Positions 8,975-17,132 of a DNA stretch of 64,000 nucleotides are shown here, in pieces; position 1 is the stretch's first letter; each line of letters starts with the position of its first letter. The stretch comes from Hansschlegelia quercus (GTDB lineage: Bacteria; Pseudomonadota; Alphaproteobacteria; Rhizobiales; Methylopilaceae). A model generated the notes under the pieces. That model made no database searches, was not told the origin of the DNA, and saw nothing but the letters and a program-made list of their open reading frames with translations. A program made the position numbers and the translations under genes. The stretch covers positions 1-64,000 of the forward strand of contig NZ_SIUB01000001.1 of assembly GCF_004310425.1 (NCBI RefSeq). The letters are read 5' to 3'.

Positions 8975-10465
8975 ATGAGCTTTTCCGAACTTGGACTGAG
9001 TCCGAAGGTGCTGGCCGCCGTCGAGGCCTCCGGATACACGCAGCCGACGCCGATCCAGGCGGCGGCGATCCCGCACGTGCTCGACAAGCGGGATGTGCTC
9101 GGCATCGCCCAGACCGGCACGGGCAAGACCGCGTCCTTCACGCTGCCGATGCTGACCCGCCTCGAGCAGGGCCGCGCACGGGCGCGCATGCCGCGGACGT
9201 TGATCCTCGAGCCGACGCGCGAGCTCGCGGCGCAGGTCGAGGAAAGCTTCGTCAAGTACGGCGTGAACCACAAGCTTTCGGTCGCGCTGCTGATCGGCGG
9301 CGTGTCCTTCGGCGATCAGGACGCCAAGCTGACCCGCGGCGTCGACGTTCTGATCGCCACTCCGGGCCGCCTGCTCGACCATTTCGAGCGCGGCCGGCTG
9401 CTGCTCACCGGCATCGAGATCCTCGTGATCGACGAGGCCGACCGGATGCTCGACATGGGCTTCATCCCGGACATCGAGCGCATCTGCAAGCTCATCCCAC
9501 CGAAGCGCCAGACGCTGTTCTTCTCGGCCACGATGCCGCCGGAGATCACGCGCCTCACCCAGCAGTTCCTGAAGAACCCGGAGCGCATCGAGGTCCAGCG
9601 CGCGTCCTCCACAAACGCGGCGATCACCCAGCTTCTGGTCGCGACCAGCGACGACGCGTCCGAAAAGCGCGACGTGCTTCGCCGCGTCATCCAGGACGCC
9701 AAGGACTTCAAGAACGCGATCGTGTTCTGCAACCGCAAACGCGACATCGCGGTGGTTCACAAATCGCTGGAGAAGCACGGCTTCAAGGTCGCCGCGCTTC
9801 ATGGCGACATGGACCAGCGCGCCCGCATGGCGGCTCTCGACAGCTTCAAGACCGGCGAGGTCGACCTGCTGGTGGCGAGCGACGTCGCGGCCCGCGGCCT
9901 CGACATCCCGGCTGTGAGCCATGTCGTGAACTACGATGTGCCGATTCACGCGGAAGACTACGTCCACCGCATCGGCCGCACCGGCCGCGCCGGACTGACC
10001 GGCGTCGCCCTCACTCTAGTCGCGCCGTCCGACAGCAAGAACCTCTCCGCGATCGAGACCCTGCAGAAGTCCGCGATCACCTGGGCCGGCGCTCCGCTCG
10101 ATGCGGAAGCGCTTTCCGAGGCGCGTCCCCGCGGCCGTTCGCGCGGCGGCAAGAGCGGCGCTGCGAAGGAGCCGGCCGCGCCCGCCCGCGGGCCTCGCCG
10201 GTCGAAGGGCCGCTCCACGGCTCCGGAGGAGACTGCGCCGACGCCCGTCGCCGAGATCCCCGCCGCCGTCGCGGCGCCTCCCGCCCCGACTCGGGAGCGC
10301 GCGCCGCACGCAGCCTCGAGGCCGGATGAGCGCCGTCCCGCCCCCAGGCAGGACGAACGCCGTCCCGCCGACCGCCGTCCGGCCGCTCAGTCTCCTGACG
10401 ACAAGGTGGTCGGCTTGGGCGACCACGTGCCGGCCTTTCTGCTCAGGCCGGTCAGGGCCGGTTAG
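8975..10465 (+). CDS. DEAD-box ATP-dependent RNA helicase (RhlE-like)
   Basis: A 496-residue DEAD-box RNA helicase, expected to unwind structured RNA in ribosome assembly or mRNA turnover. Motifs appear in order: Q motif (YTQPTPIQ near 21-28), motif I AQTGTGKT at 45-52, PTRELA, TPGR, motif II DEAD at 153-156, motif III SAT, and motif VI HRIGRTGR at 331-338. The core ends near 375. The remaining 120 residues are low-complexity, rich in Arg, Pro and Ala with repeated DERRPA/DRRPA units, resembling the basic tails of RhlE-type proteins that add RNA binding. AAGGA precedes the ATG. The specific paralogue (RhlE or another) is not certain. Confidence 0.93.
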   Translation: MSFSELGLSPKVLAAVEASGYTQPTPIQAAAIPHVLDKRDVLGIAQTGTGKTASFTLPMLTRLEQGRARARMPRTLILEPTRELAAQVEESFVKYGVNHKLSVALLIGGVSFGDQDAKLTRGVDVLIATPGRLLDHFERGRLLLTGIEILVIDEADRMLDMGFIPDIERICKLIPPKRQTLFFSATMPPEITRLTQQFLKNPERIEVQRASSTNAAITQLLVATSDDASEKRDVLRRVIQDAKDFKNAIVFCNRKRDIAVVHKSLEKHGFKVAALHGDMDQRARMAALDSFKTGEVDLLVASDVAARGLDIPAVSHVVNYDVPIHAEDYVHRIGRTGRAGLTGVALTLVAPSDSKNLSAIETLQKSAITWAGAPLDAEALSEARPRGRSRGGKSGAAKEPAAPARGPRRSKGRSTAPEETAPTPVAEIPAAVAAPPAPTRERAPHAASRPDERRPAPRQDERRPADRRPAAQSPDDKVVGLGDHVPAFLLRPVRAG

Positions 10466-10563
10466 CCGAATACCCTTTTAACGCGACCTTTACCAAGAAG
10501 ACGCAACTTACGGCTATGAGGCGAGGACGATGAGTCCCGTCGCTCGCCGGGGGGCGAAAGGCG

Positions 10564-11664
10564 ATGACGGGCTCTTCAAGCGATTTCAGTCGCACGATGG
10601 CTTTTTGCAGCGCCGCCCTAGAGCGCATCAAGGCGCACCGGCATCCCGCTTACCCCCGGAACTACGAGTTCTGGTACACCTACGCCACGGGCTACAATCA
10701 GGCCCTCAACCGCGCGGTGAACGAGGCGCTCCAGCGCGACAGCGTGCTGTCCGAGCCGGACCTCGACCTCCTTTATGAGACCTATCTGTCGCCGCTGCGC
10801 CTCTCGGAGCGCGTGGACCACGTCGGCGCGCGGATCATGGCGGAGCTCGCCGAGGTCGCCGTCGTCCTGAAGACGGCGCACGGTTCGAGCGTGCATTACA
10901 CCGAGACGATCCAGCGCCTCGCGGGCGAAGCCGACGCGCTCGGCGAGGGCGGCCTCGAACTCAAGTCGATCGCGCTCAAGCTGATCGACGCGACGAGCGC
11001 CATGGCCGAGCGCACGCGGGTGCTCGAGGAGCAGCTGCTCTCGTCGCATCACGAGATGCACGAACTCCAGAGCATGCTGGAGATCATCCGCGCGGAATCG
11101 CTGACCGATCCCCTGACCGGCCTCGCCAACCGCAAGTTCCTGCAGGGCACGCTCGAGCAGGCGTTGAACGACGCGCTGAACGGCCAGCGTTTCTCGCTGC
11201 TCGTCATCGACATCGACCATTTCAAGACGTTCAACGACCGCTACGGCCATCTGACCGGCGATCAGGTCCTACGACTCGTCGCGATGGCCCTGAAGCAGAA
11301 CGTCAAGGGTCAGGACCTCGCCGCTCGTTTCGGCGGCGAGGAGTTCGCGATCATGCTGCCCGACACCGCTCTCGGCGGGGCGACGGCGGTGGCGGAGCGC
11401 GTGCGCCGCGCCGTCATGACCAAGGATCTCGTCAAACGGTCCACCGGCGAGCATCTCGGTCGCGTCACCGTTTCGATCGGCGTCGCGACCTGGCGGCGTG
11501 GCGACAGCGCTCAGACGATCCTCGATCGCGCCGACCGCTGCATGTACATGGCGAAGCGTAGCGGCCGGAACGTCGTGGTCTCCGAGGACGATTCCCGGAT
11601 GATCGAGGATTCCGGCCGCAGGTTCGCCCCTGACGGCGGCGACGGCGACGTCCAGGTCGCCTGA
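10564..11664 (+). CDS. Diguanylate cyclase (GGDEF domain)
   Basis: A 366-residue protein predicted to make cyclic di-GMP from GTP. The C-terminal GGDEF domain starts at LTDPLTGLANR and has the active-site motif as GGEEF (257-261). The RxxD product-inhibition site is altered to KGQD (248-251), so allosteric feedback may be weakened. The N-terminal 170 residues contain the conserved segment PRNYEFWYTYATGYN and helical stretches but no transmembrane segment, so the enzyme should be cytoplasmic with an unknown input signal. AAGG lies just before the ATG. It is convergent with the Old Yellow Enzyme gene with only 7 bases between stops. Confidence 0.92.
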   Translation: MTGSSSDFSRTMAFCSAALERIKAHRHPAYPRNYEFWYTYATGYNQALNRAVNEALQRDSVLSEPDLDLLYETYLSPLRLSERVDHVGARIMAELAEVAVVLKTAHGSSVHYTETIQRLAGEADALGEGGLELKSIALKLIDATSAMAERTRVLEEQLLSSHHEMHELQSMLEIIRAESLTDPLTGLANRKFLQGTLEQALNDALNGQRFSLLVIDIDHFKTFNDRYGHLTGDQVLRLVAMALKQNVKGQDLAARFGGEEFAIMLPDTALGGATAVAERVRRAVMTKDLVKRSTGEHLGRVTVSIGVATWRRGDSAQTILDRADRCMYMAKRSGRNVVVSEDDSRMIEDSGRRFAPDGGDGDVQVA

Positions 11665-11671
11665 GCCGAAC

Positions 11672-12775
11672 TCAGGCCGCTTCCGCTTCCTCGTAGCGCG
11701 GATAGTCGGTGTAGCCGGCCTCCGCCCCGCCGTAGAACGTGTCCTTGTTCGGCGTGGCGAGCGGCTGGCCGGCGCGCATCCGCTCGACGAGATCGGGGTT
11801 AGCGATGAACGGCCGCCCGAAGGCGACGAGGTCGACCGCGCCGGACGCAACGCGCTCGGCAGCTAGCGCCGGATCGTAATTGTTGTTTCCGATGAAGGCG
11901 CCCTTGAAGGCCTGCCGCAGGACGGCGAGATCGAAGCCGCCTTCGGGCGCGCGCGAACCCTGCGTCTCACCCTCGATCACGTGGATATAGGCCGCGCCGA
12001 GACCTGAAAGCTGCTCGACCGCATAGGTGAAGAGCGGCTCGGGGTTCGAGTCCGAGATGTCGTTGAAGGGGCTGAGCGGAGACAGGCGAATGCCGACGCG
12101 ATCCGCGCCGATCGCATTGGCGGCCGCCCCGGTCGCCTCGATCAGGAAGCGCGCCCGGTTCTCGATCGAGCCGCCGTAACGGTCCGTGCGCTTGTTCGTC
12201 TTGTCGCGCAGGAACTGGTCGAGCAGGTAGCCGTTCGCGGCATGGACCTCGACGCCGTCGAACCCGGCCGCGACGGCGTTCTTCGCGGCGACGCCATATT
12301 GCGCGACGATACCGGGAATCTCGTCGGTCTCCAGCGCGCGAGGCGTTACGTGCGGCTTGAAGCCGGACTCCGTGAACGCCATCCCCTCGGGCTTGATCGC
12401 GGACGGCGCGACGGGAAGGACGTTGCCCGGCTGCAGATCGGGATGCGAGATGCGCCCGACGTGCCAGAGCTGCAGCACGATCTTGCCGCCCTTCGCGTGG
12501 ACGGCGTCGGTGACGAGCTTCCAGCCCGCGATCTGCTCGTCGGAGTAGATGCCGGGCGTCCAGGCGTAACCCTGCCCCTCGGGCATGATCTGCGTGGCTT
12601 CGGCGATGATCAGGCCGGCTGACGCGCGTTGCCCGTAATATTCCGCGTTCATCGGCCCTTGTGCGAGCGTCTTGTGGTCGGCGCGCGAGCGGGTCAGCGG
12701 CGCCATGACGACGCGGTTCTTGAGGTCGAGGGCGCCGACTTTCAGCGGCGAGAACAGGGCGTCGACGTCAGACAT
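11672..12775 (-). CDS. Alkene reductase, Old Yellow Enzyme family
   Basis: An FMN-dependent NAD(P)H oxidoreductase of the OYE/NemA type, reducing activated C=C bonds (enones, maleimides) and often nitro-compounds. The 367-residue TIM barrel shows the FMN-binding start (LKNRVVMAPLTRSRA), the substrate-anion pair His178/Asn181 with the proton-donor Tyr183 (VEVHAANGYLLDQFL), and C-terminal DLVAFGRPFIANPDL. The start at 12775 is the family start (MSDVDALFSPLKVG) with CGGAG about 10 bases upstream; the reading frame stays open further upstream without coding support. The quinone-reductase gene lies upstream on the same strand 143 bases away; both are typical electrophile-detoxifying enzymes. Confidence 0.93.
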   Translation of the reverse strand: MSDVDALFSPLKVGALDLKNRVVMAPLTRSRADHKTLAQGPMNAEYYGQRASAGLIIAEATQIMPEGQGYAWTPGIYSDEQIAGWKLVTDAVHAKGGKIVLQLWHVGRISHPDLQPGNVLPVAPSAIKPEGMAFTESGFKPHVTPRALETDEIPGIVAQYGVAAKNAVAAGFDGVEVHAANGYLLDQFLRDKTNKRTDRYGGSIENRARFLIEATGAAANAIGADRVGIRLSPLSPFNDISDSNPEPLFTYAVEQLSGLGAAYIHVIEGETQGSRAPEGGFDLAVLRQAFKGAFIGNNNYDPALAAERVASGAVDLVAFGRPFIANPDLVERMRAGQPLATPNKDTFYGGAEAGYTDYPRYEEAEAA

Positions 12776-12918
12776 GAGAAGCGATCTCCGGGCGTTGCAG
12801 GAGCCGGCATGGAGCCGGCGCGTCGCAGCCGGAGATAGGGTTCCCTTGTTGCGCTGCAAACCCGGCGCGACGCCCTCCCGACGCAAGGCGCGCTTGCGCG
12901 GGAAGGCCGTTCCGGCCG

Positions 12919-13893
12919 TTACGGCAGCAGGATTGTCGAGCCCGTCGTCTCGCGCCCTTCGAGCGCCTTGTGAGCCTCGGCGGCTTGGCTGAGCGGCACG
13001 CGGCGGCCAATGTCGATGATCACCGCCCCGGAAGCGATGACGTCGAACAGGTCCTCCGCGGTCGCGAGGAGTTCGGGCCGTGTCGCAGTGTAATGAGGCA
13101 GGCCGGCGCGGGTCGCGTAGAGCGAGCCCTTCTGGCTCAGCAGGCCAATCGAAAAGTCCGGCACGACGCCGGAGGATTGGCCGAAGCTGGCCCAAAGGCC
13201 GCGCGGCTTCAGGCAGTCCAGCGAGCCGGGGAAGGCGTCCTTGCCGACGCTGTCATAGACGACGTCGACGCCTTTTCCCTCGGTGATCTCGCGAACCTTC
13301 GCGACGAAATCCTCGCTCCGATAATCGATCACGTGGGAGCAGCCCTTGGTCTTCGCGAGCGCGACCTTCTCCGGACCGCCGGCGGTGCCGATCACTGTCG
13401 CGCCGAGATGGGCGGCCCACTGGCAGGCGATCTGCCCGACGCCGCCCGCCGCCGCGTGAAACAGGATCGTGTGCTCCGGCCCGACCTTGAACGTGCGCCG
13501 CAGCAGATACTGCGCCGTCATGCCCTTCAGCATCGCGGCCGCGGCGATCTCGTCGGAGACGCCTGCGGGGATCTTCACGAGCTTGTCGGCCGGAATCACG
13601 CGTTCGGTGGCGTAGGCGCCGAGCGGACCGCCCGCATAGGCCACGCGGTCGCCGACGGCCACGTCCGTCACGGCCTCGCCGACTGCCGTGACGACGCCGG
13701 CGCCTTCGGAGCCCAGCGTGAAGGGCGTCGCCTGCGGATAAAGGCCGGTGCGGTGGTAGACGTCGATGAAGTTGACGCCGATCGCCGTGTGCCTGATCGC
13801 CGCCTCGCCCTTGGCCGGCGCTGGGATGTCGACGTCCTCGAACTTGAGGGCGTCAACCCCGCCGGTCTGGTGGATCCGGATCGCCTTGGCCAT
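12919..13893 (-). CDS. NADPH:quinone oxidoreductase, zinc-independent MDR family
   Basis: A 324-residue medium-chain reductase of the quinone oxidoreductase (QOR/zeta-crystallin) group, reducing quinones or enones with NADPH. The GroES-like N-terminal half has GVNFIDVYHRTGLYP and GSEGAGVV. The Rossmann half has AAAGGVGQIACQWA near 144-157. The cysteine/histidine zinc ligands of alcohol dehydrogenases are absent, as expected for this branch. The ATG at 13893 has GAGGAG nine bases upstream, which decides it over an in-frame start at 13944. It probably pairs functionally with the downstream alkene reductase. Confidence 0.93.
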   Translation of the reverse strand: MAKAIRIHQTGGVDALKFEDVDIPAPAKGEAAIRHTAIGVNFIDVYHRTGLYPQATPFTLGSEGAGVVTAVGEAVTDVAVGDRVAYAGGPLGAYATERVIPADKLVKIPAGVSDEIAAAAMLKGMTAQYLLRRTFKVGPEHTILFHAAAGGVGQIACQWAAHLGATVIGTAGGPEKVALAKTKGCSHVIDYRSEDFVAKVREITEGKGVDVVYDSVGKDAFPGSLDCLKPRGLWASFGQSSGVVPDFSIGLLSQKGSLYATRAGLPHYTATRPELLATAEDLFDVIASGAVIIDIGRRVPLSQAAEAHKALEGRETTGSTILLP

Positions 13894-13947
13894 GCGGCTC
13901 GCTCCTCGTGCATTGGTCCGGAGACCTATCTGGGGCGTCGGCATGCA

Positions 13948-13963
13948 TGCTTCGAGACGCCCG
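13948..13963. repeat. Partial copy of family A repeat arm
   Basis: The 16-base string TGCTTCGAGACGCCCG matches the outer arm of the family A palindrome at 5000-5103 exactly, but the rest of the element is not present. It lies between the quinone reductase start and the 3' end of the next gene. It is either a decayed remnant or a solo arm. Confidence 0.4.
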
Positions 13964-14002
13964 TTGGCGCGGCTTTTCGGCGCGACGACCGGCCTGGGCT
14001 CC

Positions 14003-14965
14003 TCAGGGCCGCAGCGCCGGCCCGAAGTTCTTGAAGGTCACGTCAGGCGCGCTGGTGTTGTGCTTCGAGAGCTCGATGCGATCGAACCGGACTTCCCGGG
14101 CGTCGGCGCCTTTGAAGTCCATGATCGGCTCGTTGTAGAGCCCCGTCGCCGTCCGCCAGTTGACGCGCGCGGCGTCGGCGTTGGTCGGCGTGACGAACAT
14201 GGACCGGATCGCGGCGAAGGGAAGCTGCGGCTCGGTCTTCGGCATGTCGGCGAAGGTCACCGTCATCGCGATCTTGTTCTGGTCCGCGACGTCGACCTTG
14301 AGCTCCGCCCTTCCCCCCTTGGCGAAAGTCATGCGGAAGGTCCGCTGCTTGGGATCGATGGCGAGCGTCGTCATGTCGACGATGGGGCGATGCTGCTCCT
14401 CGACCGGGCCGACCAGAAAGGACGTGCCATAGGCCGCGTTCGGGAATTTCTCGGTGGGAATCGGCTTCGCCCGCCAGTAGCCGTCGAAGGGATAGACCAC
14501 GAGATATTCGACGAACTTGCCGTCGATCTTCTCGAACAGCTGGACGAGGTGGAGGTCGTTCTCCGACGTCTCGCCGACCGTCACCTGCGCTCCGTGGGGG
14601 CGCCAGGATTCAGCGTAGGTATGGCCGACGATGCGGGTCTGCCCATCGTCGTAGAGCGTCGCCTGCTTGGGCGTGAACTTGTTCTTCGGGTCGTCCTTCA
14701 TCGCCTCGCAATCGGCGAAGTTGGGCGCGGTGTCGTCGACCTTGAGGTCGGGAAGGTAGACCGGCGCCGAGACCTCAAGGCTGAAGCGCCCGACATCCTG
14801 GCCGGTCAGCGTGTAATAGACATTGTCGAACTCGGCGCAGCTCGTCGGGTGGCTGCGGTTCTCGACCCATGCCGCGCCGGGCGCGTCCCCCGCGGCGAAA
14901 GCGGAAGCGGCGATGAGGCAGGCGAGAAGCGCGCCTGCGGCGCCGCGGCTGAGAAGGGTCGTCAC
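14003..14965 (-). CDS. Secreted protein of unknown function
   Basis: No family was recognised. The 320-residue product has a Sec signal peptide (leucine/alanine core, cleavage probably after ASAFA near residue 24), so it should be periplasmic or exported. The mature part holds two early cysteines (CAEFDNVYYTL and ADCEAMKDD) that could form a disulphide, many beta-prone segments and no transmembrane helix. The start is a GTG at 14965 with AGGAG six bases upstream, a good ribosome-binding site. The gene stands alone between the quinone reductase and the TerC gene. Its codon use resembles its neighbours, so it looks native. Confidence 0.75.
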   Translation of the reverse strand: MTTLLSRGAAGALLACLIAASAFAAGDAPGAAWVENRSHPTSCAEFDNVYYTLTGQDVGRFSLEVSAPVYLPDLKVDDTAPNFADCEAMKDDPKNKFTPKQATLYDDGQTRIVGHTYAESWRPHGAQVTVGETSENDLHLVQLFEKIDGKFVEYLVVYPFDGYWRAKPIPTEKFPNAAYGTSFLVGPVEEQHRPIVDMTTLAIDPKQRTFRMTFAKGGRAELKVDVADQNKIAMTVTFADMPKTEPQLPFAAIRSMFVTPTNADAARVNWRTATGLYNEPIMDFKGADAREVRFDRIELSKHNTSAPDVTFKNFGPALRP

Positions 14966-15023
14966 GGTCGTCTCCTGGGCCGAGCGATGGACGGCCGCTC
15001 ATAGCGCGGCGGCCCTGCCCCCG

Positions 15024-15797
15024 TCACCCCGTGACGCGCTGATGCGGTTTCTCCGGCGCGTCGGCGACGCCCGCCGCCTCGCTCAGCTTCAGCTTCTTGT
15101 TCTTCGCGATGACGTTGAGGATCTCGACCGCGAGCGAGAACGCCATCGCCGCGTAGATGTAGCCCTTCGGCACATGGAAGCCGAAGCCGTCGGCGACCAG
15201 CACCATGCCGATCAGCAGCAGGAAGGCGAGCGCCAGCACCTTGGTGGTCGGATGCTTCGCGACGAAGTCGGAGATCGGGCCGGAGGATATGTACATCACC
15301 GCGACCGCGATGATGACGGCGACGATCATGACCTCGATGTCCTCGGCCATGCCGATGGCCGTGATGATCGAGTCGACCGAGAACACGAGGTCGATGACGA
15401 TGATCTGGGCGATGATGATGGCGAAGGCCTTCTGCACGCCGCCGCCGGCGCCGTGCTCCGCGCCCTCGATCGAATTGTGGAGCTCCAGCGTCGCCTTGAC
15501 GATCAGGAAGCCGCCGCCGGCGATCAGGATGATGTCGCGCCACGAGAAGCCGTGCCCGAACAGCGAGAACACCGGCTCCTTTAGCCCGATCAGCCAGCTC
15601 AGCACGAACAGCAGCGCGATGCGGAAACCGAGCGCGAGGCCAAGGCCGATCTGCCGGGCGCGCTTGGCCTGCGCCTCGGGCAGCTTCGCGACCAGCACCG
15701 AGATGAAGACGACGTTGTCGATGCCGAGGACGATCTCCATCGCGGTCAGCGTGAGCAGCGCGGCCCACGCCTCGGGAGTCGAAAACACCTCGAGCAT
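15024..15797 (-). CDS. TerC-family integral membrane protein
   Basis: A 257-residue polytopic membrane protein with about seven hydrophobic helices and the two TerC signature segments carrying membrane-embedded acids: EIVLGIDNVVFI (about 21-32) and DLVFSVDSIITAIGMAED. TerC relatives are named for tellurium resistance; characterised members in other bacteria export manganese or help metalate exported proteins. A charged C-terminal tail faces the cytoplasm or periplasm. No tellurite operon genes (terB, terD, terZ) are nearby, so a housekeeping metal role is more likely than tellurite resistance. No manganese-riboswitch-like leader was seen in the 144-base divergent region upstream. Confidence 0.9.
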   Translation of the reverse strand: MLEVFSTPEAWAALLTLTAMEIVLGIDNVVFISVLVAKLPEAQAKRARQIGLGLALGFRIALLFVLSWLIGLKEPVFSLFGHGFSWRDIILIAGGGFLIVKATLELHNSIEGAEHGAGGGVQKAFAIIIAQIIVIDLVFSVDSIITAIGMAEDIEVMIVAVIIAVAVMYISSGPISDFVAKHPTTKVLALAFLLLIGMVLVADGFGFHVPKGYIYAAMAFSLAVEILNVIAKNKKLKLSEAAGVADAPEKPHQRVTG

Positions 15798-15941
15798 CGC
15801 TTTTCAGTTCCCAGTCGTTACGTCATGGCGCGAGATAGCCACGCGCGCTTCCGGCGCAAGCGGTCGGCGGGGGCGCGGCCGATCACGAACGTATCAGCAG
15901 GCGGGCTTTCATACGCCGGACAACGAGACTAAGGCAGCGTC

Positions 15942-17126
15942 ATGAACTCCAGACCCGATCGACGCAACGATGTCGCGATCGTCGGCGGCGGCCCGGCCGG
16001 CCTGCTTGCGGCGCTGCTGGTCGCCCGCGTCGGCGCGGCCGTGACGCTGATCGCCCCGCCGCCGCGCGAGGACGCGCGCACCACGGCGCTGCTCGAAGGC
16101 TCTGTCGAGATCCTCCGGAAGGCCGGGATCTGGAGCGCCATCAGCGACGGCGCGGCGCCGTTGCAAAAGCTCCGCATCGCTGACGGCAGCCGCCGCCTGT
16201 TCCGTGCGCCGGAGGTGACATTCGCCGCCGCCGAGATCGGCGTCGAGGCCTTTGGTTGGAACGTCGCCAACGCCGCGCTGACCGCAGCGCTTGGCCAGGC
16301 GCTGGCCCGCGAGCCCGCCGTCCGCATCGTCGCCGAGGAGGCGCGCTCCTACGAGCCCCGGGAGGACGGCGTCTCGGTCGTCGCAGCGAGCGGCGAGAGG
16401 ATCGACGCTGCGCTCGCGATCGCCGCAGACGGCAGGAACTCGTTGTTGCGCGATGCGGCGGGCATCGGCTTCCGCAGCCACAAGCCGGCGCAGACGGCGC
16501 TCGCCTTCTCGACCGCGCACGAGCGGCCGCATGACGGCGTCTCGACGGAGATCCAGTCCGAGGAAGGGCCTTTCACGCTGGTCCCGCTCCCCGGCCGCCG
16601 TTCGAGCGTGGTCTGGGTCGCCAAGCCGGACGAGGCCGAGCGTTTGCTGGCGCTGCCGCGCGAGGCGCTCGGCGCTGCTGCGACCGAAAAGAGCGGGCGG
16701 CTGCTCGGCGCGATGACGATCGACAGCCGCGTCGGATCGTTTCCGATCACCGTCGGGGTCGCTACGCGCTTCGCCGCCAACCGCACGCTGCTCGTGGGCG
16801 AGGCCGGCCATGCCCTGCCGCCGATCGGCGCGCAGGGGCTGAACCTCGGCGTCCGGGACGCCGCCCGCGCAGGTCTCGTCATTGCCGAGGCGCTGGCGGC
16901 CGGTCGCGACCTGGGCGACCAGACCACGATGCGCGCCTACGCCCGCGCGCGCGCCGCCGACGTGCTGACACGCACGGCTGCGACCGACCTGTTGAACCGA
17001 TCGCTGCTCACCAGCTTTGCCCCGGCGCACATCGCGCGGGGTCTGGGGCTGGGCCTGCTGGCCCATGTCGGCCCGCTGCGGCGTCTAGTGATGCGCGAAG
17101 GCCTCTCCGGCGCGCCGTCGTTCTGA
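15942..17126 (+). CDS. FAD-dependent monooxygenase, UbiH/UbiF family
   Basis: A 394-residue class A flavoprotein hydroxylase similar to the ubiquinone-ring hydroxylases. It has the dinucleotide-binding GGGPAG motif (near 15-20), the DG motif as AIAADGRNSLLR, and the flavin-ribityl motif VGEAGHALPPIGAQGLNLGVRDAA. This set is characteristic of UbiH/UbiF/VisC proteins that act in ubiquinone synthesis at the inner membrane. Which ring position it hydroxylates cannot be read from the sequence, so no symbol is given. AAGG precedes the ATG. It is divergent from terC and convergent with the AEC transporter with 6 bases between stops. Confidence 0.9.
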   Translation: MNSRPDRRNDVAIVGGGPAGLLAALLVARVGAAVTLIAPPPREDARTTALLEGSVEILRKAGIWSAISDGAAPLQKLRIADGSRRLFRAPEVTFAAAEIGVEAFGWNVANAALTAALGQALAREPAVRIVAEEARSYEPREDGVSVVAASGERIDAALAIAADGRNSLLRDAAGIGFRSHKPAQTALAFSTAHERPHDGVSTEIQSEEGPFTLVPLPGRRSSVVWVAKPDEAERLLALPREALGAAATEKSGRLLGAMTIDSRVGSFPITVGVATRFAANRTLLVGEAGHALPPIGAQGLNLGVRDAARAGLVIAEALAAGRDLGDQTTMRAYARARAADVLTRTAATDLLNRSLLTSFAPAHIARGLGLGLLAHVGPLRRLVMREGLSGAPSF

Positions 17127-17132
17127 AGTCCT

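Noticed and set aside
8923-10329. 468-codon plus-strand frame overlapping the DEAD-box helicase
   Set aside because: Arg/Pro/Ala/His-rich product without motifs; the overlapping frame encodes every helicase motif.
10530-10778. 82-codon frame with a GAGGACG ribosome-binding-like site just before the diguanylate cyclase
   Set aside because: It overlaps the cyclase start in another frame and its product is Arg/Pro/Gly-rich without family features. A short leader peptide cannot be excluded.
15024-15797. Tellurite-resistance operon
   Set aside because: A TerC-family gene alone is not evidence for tellurite resistance; no terB, terD, terE or terZ genes are adjacent.
15798-15941. Manganese (yybP-ykoY) riboswitch upstream of the TerC gene
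   Set aside because: Such riboswitches often precede terC-like genes, but the 144-base divergent region is short and I see none of the conserved core elements.
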